DNA of 64,000 nt from Micromonospora sediminimaris (GTDB taxonomy: Bacteria; Actinomycetota; Actinomycetes; Mycobacteriales; Micromonosporaceae), in assembly GCA_900112325.1 (NCBI GenBank), contig FOLJ01000012.1, positions 179,038 to 243,037 on the forward strand. The letters run 5' to 3'. The notes below the pieces were generated by a model. It was not told the origin of the DNA and searched no databases. It saw only the letters and a program-made list of their open reading frames with translations. A program made the position numbers and the translations under genes. Positions 17,751 to 27,000 of this stretch are shown one piece after another. Each line of letters starts with the position of its first letter. Position 1 is the stretch's first letter.

Positions 17751-18661
17751 GCCACCTTCCCGACACCGTTACCGACGAGCTGGTCGCCGTAGTGCCGCAG
17801 CAGTAGCTGCTCCAGCGTCGGCGGCCGGACGGTCAGGCCCTGCACACCGAGGTCACCGAGTTCGCGTACCACGACGGCGAGTTGGTCGCCGTCGACCTCG
17901 AAGCGGACCTGTCCGTCGTCGGTGCGCAGACCATGCACGCCGGCCAGGTTGGCCAGGCCGTCGGCCGGCCGGTCGGTGACGGCCTCGACGGAGGTACGGG
18001 TGAGGTGGCGCAACTCGGTGAGCGAGCCGGTCTCGACGATCTTTCCCTGCCGGATGATCGAGATCTGGTCGGCGAGCACCTCGACCTGGGCGAGGATGTG
18101 GCTGGACAGCAGCACGGTGCGCCCGGCGTCCTTTACCTCGCGGATGCAGTCCTGGAACACCGCCTCCATCAACGGGTCCAGCCCGGCGGTCGGCTCGTCG
18201 AGCAGGAGCAGCTCGACGTCGCTGGCCAGTGCCGCGATCAGCGCCACCTTCTGCCGGTTGCCCTTGGAGTAGGTGCGGCCCTTCTTGCTCGGGTCAAGGT
18301 CGAAGCGTTGGCACAGCTCGTCCCGGCGGACCGGGTCGGTGCCGCCACGCAGCCGGGCGAACAGGTCGATCGCCTCGCCACCGGTGAGGTTGGGCCACAG
18401 CTCCACGTCGCCGGGCACGTAGGCGAGCCGTCGGTGCAGGGCGACCGCGTCGGCCCAGGGGTCGCCGCCGAGTAGCCGGGCCTGGCCGCCGTCGGCGCGC
18501 AGCAGCCCGAGCAGGATCCGGATGGTGGTGGACTTGCCGGCGCCGTTGGGGCCGAGGAAGCCGTGCACGGTGCCGGGGTCGACCCGCAGGTCGAGTCCGT
18601 CCAGTGCCTTGACCCGGCCGAAGGACTTGTCGAGGTGGTGGATGTCGATGGCAGCAGTCAT
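17747..18661 (-). CDS. ABC transporter ATP-binding protein
   Basis: A 304-aa nucleotide-binding protein. Walker A is GFLGPNGAGKSTTIR, Walker B is LLLLDEPTAGLDPLME, and the H-loop is LLSSHILAQVE. The signature loop is YSKGNRQKVAL rather than LSGGQ, a variant usual in this exporter subfamily. The C-terminal domain (about 220-304) is typical of DrrA-like proteins. It pairs with the 552-aa permease. The ATG at 18661 is preferred over one 5 codons upstream. Confidence 0.92.
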   Translation of the reverse strand: MTAAIDIHHLDKSFGRVKALDGLDLRVDPGTVHGFLGPNGAGKSTTIRILLGLLRADGGQARLLGGDPWADAVALHRRLAYVPGDVELWPNLTGGEAIDLFARLRGGTDPVRRDELCQRFDLDPSKKGRTYSKGNRQKVALIAALASDVELLLLDEPTAGLDPLMEAVFQDCIREVKDAGRTVLLSSHILAQVEVLADQISIIRQGKIVETGSLTELRHLTRTSVEAVTDRPADGLANLAGVHGLRTDDGQVRFEVDGDQLAVVVRELGDLGVQGLTVRPPTLEQLLLRHYGDQLVGNGVGKVA

Positions 18662-18805
18662 GGTCGTTGACCTCATTCGAGGTAGCCCGGAGCGTCCCGG
18701 GGTGCGATGTGCTCGATCAACGGATCCGGGGGCACGCCACCCGGGATCCGGTGCGGTTCGCGCTGGTGCGCGGAGGAGTGGGCCACGCCGCGGCGTGGTG
18801 GCGGT

Positions 18806-19510
18806 TCAGCTCGCCGTACCGTCCTGGTCGGCAGCGTTCGATGCGGCCGACGGCGGATCCGGCACGTACATCAGGTATTCGTCGAGCATCGACCGGTCGA
18901 CGAGCAGCCCCTCGGTGAACAGTTCCAGCGCCGGCAGGGTGAGCTCGTCCATGTAGCGCCGGAACAGGGCGGGAAACTTCTCGGGCTCCGCGTCGCCACC
19001 GTGCAGGGTGAACCAGAGCAGCATGCTGCCGGTCGCCTGGTAGGCCAGGTAACGGGTACGAGCGGCCCGGTCACGGCTGGGCCGCACGACCCCGGCCGCC
19101 TCCCCCGCCGACAGGTACGCCTCGGCGTCGCTGATCATGTGCTCGATCAGCTCGGCCGCCAGCTCCCCGCCGGCCTGCATGCTGCGCAGCAGATACAACA
19201 CCATCGGCGCGAACTGCTCGACCTGGGCCATCTGCGCCAGCAGCATCGTCCCGGTGCCATCGGTCAGCGCCTTCTTCTTCTCCCGGCGCATGAACTCCAG
19301 CACCCGCTCGTCGCAGGCGCGGCGCAGCCCGTCCTTCGAGCCGAAGTGGTGCACGATCAGCCCGGCGGTCACCCCGGCGTCCGCGGCGATGGTGCGCAGC
19401 CCGGCCCGGAAGCCGTCGCGGCCGAACCGCGCGATGGCGGCGTCACGGATGCGGCTCGCGGTGGCCAACTCGCCGCCGCGCTCCTCCGAAGCTCCGCCCA
19501 AGGACGTCAC
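18806..19510 (-). CDS. TetR family transcriptional regulator
   Basis: A 234-aa protein. The N-terminal HTH (about 18-64) reads IRDAAIARFGRDGFRAG, LRTIAADAGVTAGLIVHHFGSKDGL. The rest is a helical ligand-binding domain. The start codon is GTG at 19510. It lies upstream of and in line with the ATPase and permease genes (144-nt gap), so it most likely represses that exporter, and itself, until a ligand binds. Confidence 0.92.
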   Translation of the reverse strand: MTSLGGASEERGGELATASRIRDAAIARFGRDGFRAGLRTIAADAGVTAGLIVHHFGSKDGLRRACDERVLEFMRREKKKALTDGTGTMLLAQMAQVEQFAPMVLYLLRSMQAGGELAAELIEHMISDAEAYLSAGEAAGVVRPSRDRAARTRYLAYQATGSMLLWFTLHGGDAEPEKFPALFRRYMDELTLPALELFTEGLLVDRSMLDEYLMYVPDPPSAASNAADQDGTAS

Positions 19511-19518
19511 GACACCAG

Positions 19519-19535
19519 ATTAAACACTCGTTCAA
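19519..19535 (-). promoter_or_regulatory. candidate TetR operator with leaderless -10 box
   Basis: TTGAACGAGTGTTTAA on the minus strand (arms TTGAAC/GTTTAA, one mismatch) lies 9 nt before the GTG start of the TetR gene and overlaps a possible -10 box TTTAAT. This is the usual place for TetR self-repression. Binding is inferred. Confidence 0.5.
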
Positions 19536-19605
19536 CCGGCCGGCAAGCCCTCCATCGCCGCAATCCTGCGAGCCGCCTGAGAATGACCTGCCCCCTCGGC
19601 GATGC

Positions 19606-21243
19606 TCAGTCGGGCTCGGGGGCGGGGATCTCGCGGAGGCCACTCCCGTCGAGGCGCAGCCACCGGTCTACGCCGATGTCGCGCAGGAAGCGTTCGTCGT
19701 GGCTGACCACCACGAACGCGCCCCGATAGGCGTGCAACGCGTTCTCCAGCTGACCGACGCTTACCAGGTCGAGGTTGTTCGTGGGCTCGTCGAGCAGCAG
19801 CAGGTGCGGCGCCGGCTGGGCGTACAGGACACTGGCCAGGGTGGCGCGCAGGCGCTCACCGCCGGAGAGGACGCCGACCGGCAGCTGGGCGCGGGCACCC
19901 CGGAACAGAAACCGGGCCAGCAGGTTCATCCGCTCCGCCTGCGGTCGGCCCGGGGCGTACGCGGTGAGGTTCTCCAGCACGGTGCGGTCCACGTCGAGCA
20001 GGTCCAGCCGCTGCGACAGGTACGCCACCCGGCCGTCGGCCCGACGCACCTGCCCACCCTCCGGATCCAGGTCACCGAGCAGCAGGCGCAGCAGGGTGGA
20101 CTTGCCGACGCCGTTGGGGCCGGTCAACGCGATCCGCTCCGGGCCACGGATGGTCAGATCGACGCCCTCCCCGGCGAACAGCGCCCGGCCGCCGTACCGG
20201 ACCTGCATCCGCTGCCCCTCGACCAGGGTCCGGCCGGCCGGGACGTCGGTCTCCGGCAGCTCCAACGCCAGCGTCTGATCGTCCCGCAGCGCCCGGCCGG
20301 CCTGGTCGAGCCGGGACTGCGCGTCGCTTACCCGGCTGGCATGCGCCTGCTGGGCCCGACCCGCGGACTCCTGGGCGCTGCGCTTGAGCCCACCGGCCAC
20401 GATGCGGGCCAGGCCCGCGTTGCCGAGGTTGCGGGCCGCGTTGCCGGCTCGCCGCTCGGCGCGTTCACGGGCCTGCTGCATCTCCCGTTTCTCCCGCTTG
20501 ACCTCCAGCTCGGCGCTGCGGACCTGGCGCTCCGCCAGCTCCCGAGCAGCCCGGGACGCCTCCTCGTAGGCGGTGAAGTTCCCGCCGTACAGGCGCAGCT
20601 GCCCGCCGTCGAGTTCGGCGATGCGGTCCGTCCGGTCCAGCAGCATCCGGTCGTGGCTGACCAGCAGCAGGCACCCGGGCCAGCTTTCCAGCACCGTGTA
20701 CAGCCGGTCTCGGGCGTCGATGTCGAGGTTGTTCGTCGGTTCGTCCAGCAGCAGCACGTCGGGACGCCGCAGCAGTTGGGCGGCCAGGCCGAGGGAGACC
20801 GCCTGCCCGCCGCTGAGGGTGTCCAGGCGACGCTCCAACGCCACCTCGCCCAGCCCCAGGCGGTCGAGTTCGGCGCGACTGCGCTCCTCGACGTCCCAGT
20901 CGTCACCGACGGCGGCGAAGTTCTCCTCGCGGGCGTCGCCGGCCTCGATCGCTCGCAACGCGGTCAACGCCGGGGCGACGCCCAGCACCTCCGCCACGGT
21001 CAGGTCACCGGTGAACGGAAGGTTCTGCGGCAGGTAGCCGAGCGTTCCCTCGACCGTCACGCCGCCCCCGGTGGGTACGAGGTCACCGGCGATCAGGCGC
21101 AGCAGCGTCGACTTGCCGGCGCCGTTCGGCGCGACCAGGCCGGTGCGACCCGGCGACACGGTGAATGACAGATCCCGGAACACCTGGGTGTCGTCGGGCC
21201 AGGAAAAGGACAGGTTGGTGCAGACGACGCAGACGTCGGACAT
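19606..21243 (-). CDS. ABC-F family ATPase (ribosome-protection type)
   Basis: A 545-aa soluble protein with two ABC domains and no membrane segment. Domain 1 (about 5-215) has APNGAGKST, TLSGGQAVS and VLLLDEPTNNLD. Domain 2 (about 330-540) has GPNGVGKST, VLSGGERLR and LLLLDEPTNNLD. The linker at about 225-320 is long and highly charged (VKREKREMQQARERAERR), as in antibiotic-resistance ABC-F proteins that enter the ribosomal exit site. ATG 21243 is chosen because homology starts at MSDVCVV. The 5' leader contains a short reading frame and hairpins (21267-21374), which suggests antibiotic-induced expression. Confidence 0.93.
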   Translation of the reverse strand: MSDVCVVCTNLSFSWPDDTQVFRDLSFTVSPGRTGLVAPNGAGKSTLLRLIAGDLVPTGGGVTVEGTLGYLPQNLPFTGDLTVAEVLGVAPALTALRAIEAGDAREENFAAVGDDWDVEERSRAELDRLGLGEVALERRLDTLSGGQAVSLGLAAQLLRRPDVLLLDEPTNNLDIDARDRLYTVLESWPGCLLLVSHDRMLLDRTDRIAELDGGQLRLYGGNFTAYEEASRAARELAERQVRSAELEVKREKREMQQARERAERRAGNAARNLGNAGLARIVAGGLKRSAQESAGRAQQAHASRVSDAQSRLDQAGRALRDDQTLALELPETDVPAGRTLVEGQRMQVRYGGRALFAGEGVDLTIRGPERIALTGPNGVGKSTLLRLLLGDLDPEGGQVRRADGRVAYLSQRLDLLDVDRTVLENLTAYAPGRPQAERMNLLARFLFRGARAQLPVGVLSGGERLRATLASVLYAQPAPHLLLLDEPTNNLDLVSVGQLENALHAYRGAFVVVSHDERFLRDIGVDRWLRLDGSGLREIPAPEPD

Positions 21244-21266
21244 TAGAGAGGACCTCAGGTGGGAGG

Positions 21267-21333
21267 CCGGGGACACAACGCCCCGGTCAGGCAGACAGAG
21301 CCACGACTCGACAGGCCGCCGTCACCCGGCGGC
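21267..21333 (-). promoter_or_regulatory. two leader hairpins between leader peptide and ABC-F gene (possible attenuator)
   Basis: On the transcribed minus strand, GCCGCC/GGCGGC form a stem at 21315-21333 (7-nt loop), and CCGGGG/CCCCGG form a second at 21267-21286 (8-nt loop), just before the ABC-F start. Together with the leader peptide at 21342-21374 this resembles ribosome-mediated attenuators of antibiotic-resistance ABC-F genes. Competing pairings were not computed. Confidence 0.45.
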
Positions 21334-21341
21334 AGGGCTGC

Positions 21342-21374
21342 TCACCCTGAGATGTCGTCGTCCCCCGAAAGCAT
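21342..21374 (-). CDS. candidate 10-residue leader peptide of the ABC-F gene
   Basis: ATG at 21374 is preceded by a strong Shine-Dalgarno sequence GAGGAG (21383-21388) at 8-nt spacing and encodes MLSGDDDISG followed by TGA. The three consecutive Asp codons may be a stalling site. A good ribosome site in front of so short a frame, followed by hairpins and an ABC-F gene, is the main evidence. It is inference, not proof of translation. Confidence 0.5.
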   Translation of the reverse strand: MLSGDDDISG

Positions 21375-21489
21375 GCCGAGCGCTCCTCGCTCCGTACCTG
21401 GCGCTTTGATCCGCAGGGCAAGCCTAACAAGGTCGGCGTCGACTCGGCAGACACCCGCCGAGCCCCGAACCGCGGCGGGTGTGTGCCGA

Positions 21490-22761
21490 TCAGGACCGGA
21501 CTCGGCCCCGTGCCCGGAGGTACAGCAGCGCCGCCCCGGTCACCGCCACCGGCCAGAGCAGGTACACGCCGGCCATGACCAGCAGGAACAGCACCACACC
21601 GATGGTCGCGGCGGCGGCGTACCAGGCGGCGCTGCGGCGGGGTAGCAGCCGCAGCGCCGCCGCGACACCGATCACGTAGACGGTGATGAAGGAGCCGGTC
21701 GTGAGCAGCACCAGCGAATGGGTGCCGAGGCCGGTGACCAGTACCGCGCCCAGCGCGAGGAAGGCCAGGGTGGCGGTGACGGCGAGGCTGCGGCGGGGCA
21801 CCTCGCCGGCCACGCTGCCCCGGGCGAGCCAGTCCGGCAGCGCGCCGTCGCGGCCGAGCGCCGCACCGAGCTTCGCCGCTCCGGCGTAGTAGGCGTTCAT
21901 CGCACCGAAGGTCAGCAGCAGCGCCGCCCCGGCGACCAGCCAGCGGGCGTCGCCGCCGAGCGCGACCGCGAACAGGTCGCCCAGTGGTGCCGTGGAGTCC
22001 GCCGCGGTCGAGCCGAGCACGGCGACGGTCGCGAAGGCCACCGCCAGATACAGCGCGCCGACCACGACGACCGCTGCGGCAGTGGCCCGGGGCAGATCCC
22101 GCTCGGGACGGCGGAACTCGCCCGTCAAGTGGGTGATCGCCTCCCAGCCGACGAAGCTCCACATCAGCAACGCCGCCGCCGGGCCCACGGCCGGCAGGCC
22201 GTGCGGGGCGAAGGGCGTGAGGTTCGCGGCGTCCGCGTGTGGCAGCGACAACAACACCGCCAGCAGCAGGAACGCGACAAGCGCTCCGGCGAGCGCGAGC
22301 TGCACCCGGCCGGCGAGCTGCACACCGGCGTGGTTGGTGGCGGTGACCGCGACCATCAGCAGCGCCGCCGTGACCGCGACGGTCGGCGTACCGCCGCCGA
22401 CCGCCGCCTCGACGTAGGCGGCGCCGAACAGCGCCGCCGCGGATGCGCCCGGCGGCACCGCGAAGTAGAAACACCAGCCGACGACGGCCGCCGCCCGCGG
22501 TCCGAAGGCCATCCGGGCGTACGTCGAGACGCCACCGGCGTCCGGGTGACGGGAACCGAGCGCGGCGAACGTGGCCGCCAGCGGAGCGGAGACGATCACG
22601 AGCAGCAGCCAGGCGAGCAGCGAGGCGGGGCCGGCGGCCTCGGCCGCCAGCGCGGGCAGCGCGATCACGCCGGTACCCAGTACGGCACCGACGTAGAGAG
22701 CGGTGCCCTGGGCGGCGGTCAGCCGACCACCGGTCACCGGCGTGGCACGGGTCTGGGTCAT
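21490..22761 (-). CDS. APC family amino acid permease
   Basis: A 423-aa membrane protein with about twelve segments. The first segment has the family motif LYVGAVLGTGVIALPALAA, and segments 1 and 6 show the broken-helix glycine patterns of APC transporters (LLMWSFVGWEAITHLTGEFRRPERDLPRA). A small amino acid or amine is the likely substrate. It is divergent from a DJ-1/AraC regulator with only 70 nt between the starts, so that regulator may control it. Confidence 0.88.
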   Translation of the reverse strand: MTQTRATPVTGGRLTAAQGTALYVGAVLGTGVIALPALAAEAAGPASLLAWLLLVIVSAPLAATFAALGSRHPDAGGVSTYARMAFGPRAAAVVGWCFYFAVPPGASAAALFGAAYVEAAVGGGTPTVAVTAALLMVAVTATNHAGVQLAGRVQLALAGALVAFLLLAVLLSLPHADAANLTPFAPHGLPAVGPAAALLMWSFVGWEAITHLTGEFRRPERDLPRATAAAVVVVGALYLAVAFATVAVLGSTAADSTAPLGDLFAVALGGDARWLVAGAALLLTFGAMNAYYAGAAKLGAALGRDGALPDWLARGSVAGEVPRRSLAVTATLAFLALGAVLVTGLGTHSLVLLTTGSFITVYVIGVAAALRLLPRRSAAWYAAAATIGVVLFLLVMAGVYLLWPVAVTGAALLYLRARGRVRS

Positions 22762-22831
22762 GTGATCACCGTCGTTCAGGCCGGCCGACCGGGACAGCAG
22801 GATTGACGCCGAGCTGCGTTAGATTTCTGCC

Positions 22832-23845
22832 ATGCGTCCGCACGTCGTCGCGGTGGCGGTGACCGACAACCCGCCGATCTTCGAGTTGGCGGTCCCGCAG
22901 GAGGTGTTCGGCACCGACCGACGGGACATCGTCGACCCGTGGTACGAGATGCGCCTGTGCGCGGCCGAGCCGGGCCCGCTGCGTACCACGGGTGGCTCGT
23001 GGCTCGACCCCGCGTACGGCCTGGACGATCTGGTCGAGGCCGACACCGTGCTGGTGCCCGGTTGCGCCCGACCGACCCAGGTGAGTCCCCCGGCAGCGCT
23101 GGTCGAGGCGCTGCGCGCCGCGTACGCGCGGGGCAGTCGCATCGTCGGCATCTGCACCGGCGCGTACCCGATCGCCGCAGCCGGCCTGCTCGACGGTCGC
23201 CGCGCCACCACGCACTGGATGAACGCGCAGGACTTCGCCGGCCGGTTCCCGCTTGTCGACCTCGACCCCCGGGTGCTGTACGTGGCGGAGGACAACATCT
23301 TCACCTCGGCCGGCACGGCCGCGGCCATCGACCTGTGCCTGCATCTGGTGCGGCTGGACCACGGTGCCGCGGTGGCCGCCGAGGTGGCCCGGCGGATGGT
23401 GGTGGCGCCGCAGCGGGGCGCCGACCACACCCAGTATCCGGCGCCGCCGGTGCGCGGAGTCTCCCCGGCCGACCTGAGCCCGGTGCTGGAGTGGGCTCGG
23501 CAACGCCTCGACCGGCCGCTGTCGGTGAACGATCTGGCCCGCGCGGCCAACCTGAGCCCGCGCACCCTGGCCCGCCGGTTCCGCGACTCGCTCGGCACCA
23601 CGCCGTTGCAGTGGCTGTTGGAGCAGCGGGTCCGGCTGGCACAGGAGTTGCTGGAGACCACCGAGGATCCGGTCGAGCGGATCGCGCACCGTACCGGCTT
23701 CGGCAGCGGCGCCAACCTGCGCCAGCACTTCGGTCGGATCAGCGGGATGACCCCGCAGACCTACCGGCACGTCTTCCGGTACCGGGTCGGCGCGTCTGCC
23801 CGCCCCACGGTGCCGCACCGGCCGGCCGGCCAACCCCTGCGGTAG
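22832..23845 (+). CDS. GlxA-type regulator: DJ-1/PfpI domain fused to AraC HTH
   Basis: A 337-aa protein. Residues about 5-190 form a DJ-1/PfpI-like domain with the nucleophile-elbow Cys in IVGICTGAYPIAAAGLLDGRRATTHW. Residues about 225-325 hold two HTH motifs of the AraC family (LSVNDLARAANLSPRTLARRF and DPVERIAHRTGFGSGANLRQHF). GlxA/FtrA-like regulators usually control amine or amino acid catabolism. The divergent APC transporter is the obvious candidate target. TAGATT (22820-22825), 6 nt before the ATG, may be a leaderless -10 box. Confidence 0.92.
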   Translation: MRPHVVAVAVTDNPPIFELAVPQEVFGTDRRDIVDPWYEMRLCAAEPGPLRTTGGSWLDPAYGLDDLVEADTVLVPGCARPTQVSPPAALVEALRAAYARGSRIVGICTGAYPIAAAGLLDGRRATTHWMNAQDFAGRFPLVDLDPRVLYVAEDNIFTSAGTAAAIDLCLHLVRLDHGAAVAAEVARRMVVAPQRGADHTQYPAPPVRGVSPADLSPVLEWARQRLDRPLSVNDLARAANLSPRTLARRFRDSLGTTPLQWLLEQRVRLAQELLETTEDPVERIAHRTGFGSGANLRQHFGRISGMTPQTYRHVFRYRVGASARPTVPHRPAGQPLR

Positions 23846-23890
23846 CCCTGGCCGCTGGCAATTCACCGGCCGCCACCCGTTGCGTCGTTA

Positions 23891-23909
23891 CCGGAAACTT
23901 CCGGAAGTT
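23891..23909. promoter_or_regulatory. overlapping palindromes upstream of the xylanase gene, candidate operator
   Basis: Two perfect palindromes overlap: CCGGAA-AC-TTCCGG (23891-23904) and AACTTCCGGAAGTT (23896-23909). They lie about 105 nt before the GH10 start, where hemicellulase operators of the GAAA/TTTC symmetric kind are found in actinomycetes. The binding protein is unknown. Confidence 0.55.
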
Positions 23910-24014
23910 ATGGCCACCACGGCGGTCTCGACATAGCATGCACGCGCTTGAATCCGTCCCAAGGGCCACGTCAGACACACCCCGCCAGCACCGATAAAAA
24001 GTAGAGGGATTTCG

Positions 24015-27000
24015 ATGCGCCTCTGGAACCTCTCCCATCGATCACGACGCCGATCCCGAACCGTCGCGCTGCTCTGCTCGGCAGCGCTCGTCGCGGCGGT
24101 CGCCGTGGCACCCGCGCCGGCGGCAGCCGCCGAGATCGTCCTCGCCAACGACTTCGAGTCCGGCTCGTACGGGCCGTGGGGACCGCGCGGCGACATCACC
24201 CTCGCCATCGCCGACGAGGGACACGAGAGCGACAGCAGCCTGTCGGTCACCGGCCGTACGGCGAACTGGCAGGGCCCGGCGACGAGCGCGACGGCGCTGT
24301 TCCGGCCCGGCACGCAGTACTCGGTCACCGCCTGGGTCAAGCTGCCGGCCGGCACCGAGGGCACCGCGGGAGTGCACTTCACCGTCGAGGCGACCCCGGC
24401 CGACGGCGGTGACAACACCTACACCTGGATCGGCGGCGACGTCCCCACCACCGCCGAGAGCTGGGTGCAGATCGGCGGCACCTACACGCTGCCCGACGGG
24501 CTCAGCGCGGCCACCCTCTACGTCGAGGCGGCGGAGAGCACCCCGTTCCTCCTGGACGACGTCCTGATCACCGGGCCGGGCGGCGAACCGGGCGGACCTG
24601 AGCCCGGCACCGTCGTCATCGACACCGACTTCGAGGACGGTCTGGACGGCTGGGGTCCGCGCGACAGCGGTGCCGGCGCCCCGACGGTCGAAGTCAGCGA
24701 CGTCGCACACGGCGGCTCGGCCGCGGCGCTTGTCACCGACCGGGTCAACCAGGGTGCCGGCCTCGGGCGTGACGTCGCCGGCCTGTTCGAAGCGGGCGTC
24801 ACCTACGAGTTCAGCGCCTGGCTGCGGTTCGCCGAGGGCCAGCCGACCGACCAGATCTGGCTCAGCCTGGCCAGCACCTCCGGCGGCAGCCAGTCGTTCA
24901 GCACCCTCGCCCAGTTCGAGTCCATCACGAACACGGGCTGGACCGAGGTGAGCGCCCGCTTCACCATGCCCGCCTCGGACGAGGCGTCGCTCTACTTCGA
25001 GACCCGCTGGGAGGGCGCGGACGTAGCCGGCAACACCAGCGACTTCCTGGTCGACGACATCGTCGTCCGGGTGCCGGAGCCGCCGGTCATCGAAGACCTG
25101 ACCGGGATCCACGAGACCACCGATTTCCCGGTCGGCGTGGCCATCGACGCCCGGGAGACCGTCGGCGGCGCCGCCGATCTGCTGAACCGGCACTTCAACC
25201 AGGTCACGCACGAGAACCACATGAAGCCCGAGGCCTGGTACGACGACGAACGCACCTTCCGACCGCACGAGCAGGCGCTCGCGGTGATGGACTTCGCCCG
25301 CGACAACGACCTGCGCGTCTACGGTCACGTGCTGGTCTGGCACAGCCAGACCCCCGACTGGTTCTTCCAGGACGCGGACGGCCAGCCGCTGTCCACGTCG
25401 GCGGAACACCAGCAGTTGCTGCGCGACCGCCTGCGTACCCACATCTTCGACGTCGCCGAATCGCTGTCCGAGCGGTACGGCCCATTCGGCTCCCCCACCA
25501 ACCCGCTGTACGCCTGGGACGTGGTCAACGAGGTCATCAGCGACAGTGGCGAGTACGCCGACGGCCTGCGCCGCAGCGAGTGGTACCGGATTCTCGGCGA
25601 GAGCTTCATCGACCTGTCGTTCGAGTACGCGCACGAGGCGTTCAACGACGTCCACGCCGTACCCGGCAGCGACCCGGTCACCCTGTTCATCAACGACTAC
25701 AACACCGAGCAGAGCGGCAAGCAGGCCCGCTACCGGGCGCTGGTGCAGCGGCTTGTCGACCGCGACGTGCCGATCGACGGGGTGGGGCACCAGTTCCACG
25801 TCTCGCTGGCCACGCCGGTCAGCAGCCTGGAGGCCACCTTGGACGCCTTCGCCGGGCTGCCGCTGACCCAGGCCGTCACCGAACTCGACGTCACCACCGG
25901 CACCCCGGTGACCCAGGCGCGGCTGATCGAGCAGGGCTACTTCTACCGGGACGCCTTCCGCATCTTCCGGGAGCACACCGACGACCTGTTCGCCGTCACG
26001 GTGTGGGGCCTCACCGATGGCCGCTCGTGGCGGTCGGCCAACGCGCCGCTGCTGTTCGACGACAGCCTGCGGGCCAAGCCCGCCTACTACGGGGCGGTGG
26101 ACGGCGACCTGCCGGCACGCCTGCGCACGGCCAACGTCTTCGCCGGTGACGTGGCCCTCACGGACGCCGCGCCGAAGGACCTGACCTGGCGCAAACTGCC
26201 CCTGCACCCGATCGAGGACACGGCCCGGTTCCAGTTGCGTTGGGCGCCGGACCACCTGACCGCGTACGTCACGGTCGACGACGCCACGGTCTCCGGCGAC
26301 GACCGGGTCACCTTCGCCCTCGGTGACGAGACCTACCGGGTCTCCCGCGACGGCAGCGGCGACGTGCCGGCCGTGGCGGCCGAGCGGGACGACGGCTACC
26401 ACCTGGTCGCCCACCTGCCGCTGGTCGATGCCGCCGAGGGCGAGACCCGCACCTTCGACGTGCGGGTGACCGACAACGGCACCACCTCCGGCTGGAACAC
26501 TCCGGGCGCCGTGGGCACCCTGAGCCTGGTGGAGGAGCTGTCGTACCTGGAGGTACGGGAGACGGGCACCGCGCCGGTCATCGACGGCACGGTGGATGCC
26601 GGCTGGGCCCAGGCCACCTCGGTCACCACCGCCAAGCAGGTCTCCGGCACCGACGGCGCGACCGCGAACGTCCGCACCCTCTGGCGGGGCCAGACGCTGT
26701 ACGTGCTGGCCGAGGTCACCGACCCGGTGGTGGACGTCTCCGGCTCCGACCCGTGGACCCAGGACTCGGTCGAGATCTACGTCGACGCCGGCAACGCCAA
26801 GAACGGTCCGTTCCGCTACGACGACACCCAGATCCGCATCAACGCCGACAACGTCGTGTCGTTCGGCACCGGTGACGAGGCGTTCCAGGCCGGGCGGCTG
26901 GAGAGCGCCGCCGTGCGTACCGAGACCGGCTACACCGTCGAGGCGGCGATCAGCCTGCTCGAATACGGTGGTCTCGGCACGTTCCACGGCCTGGACTTCC

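Noticed and set aside
21415..21435. Possible iron box (TTAGGCTTGCC-like) upstream of the ABC-F gene
   Set aside because: Only one half resembles the DtxR/IdeR consensus; the second half is absent and the gene has no iron role.
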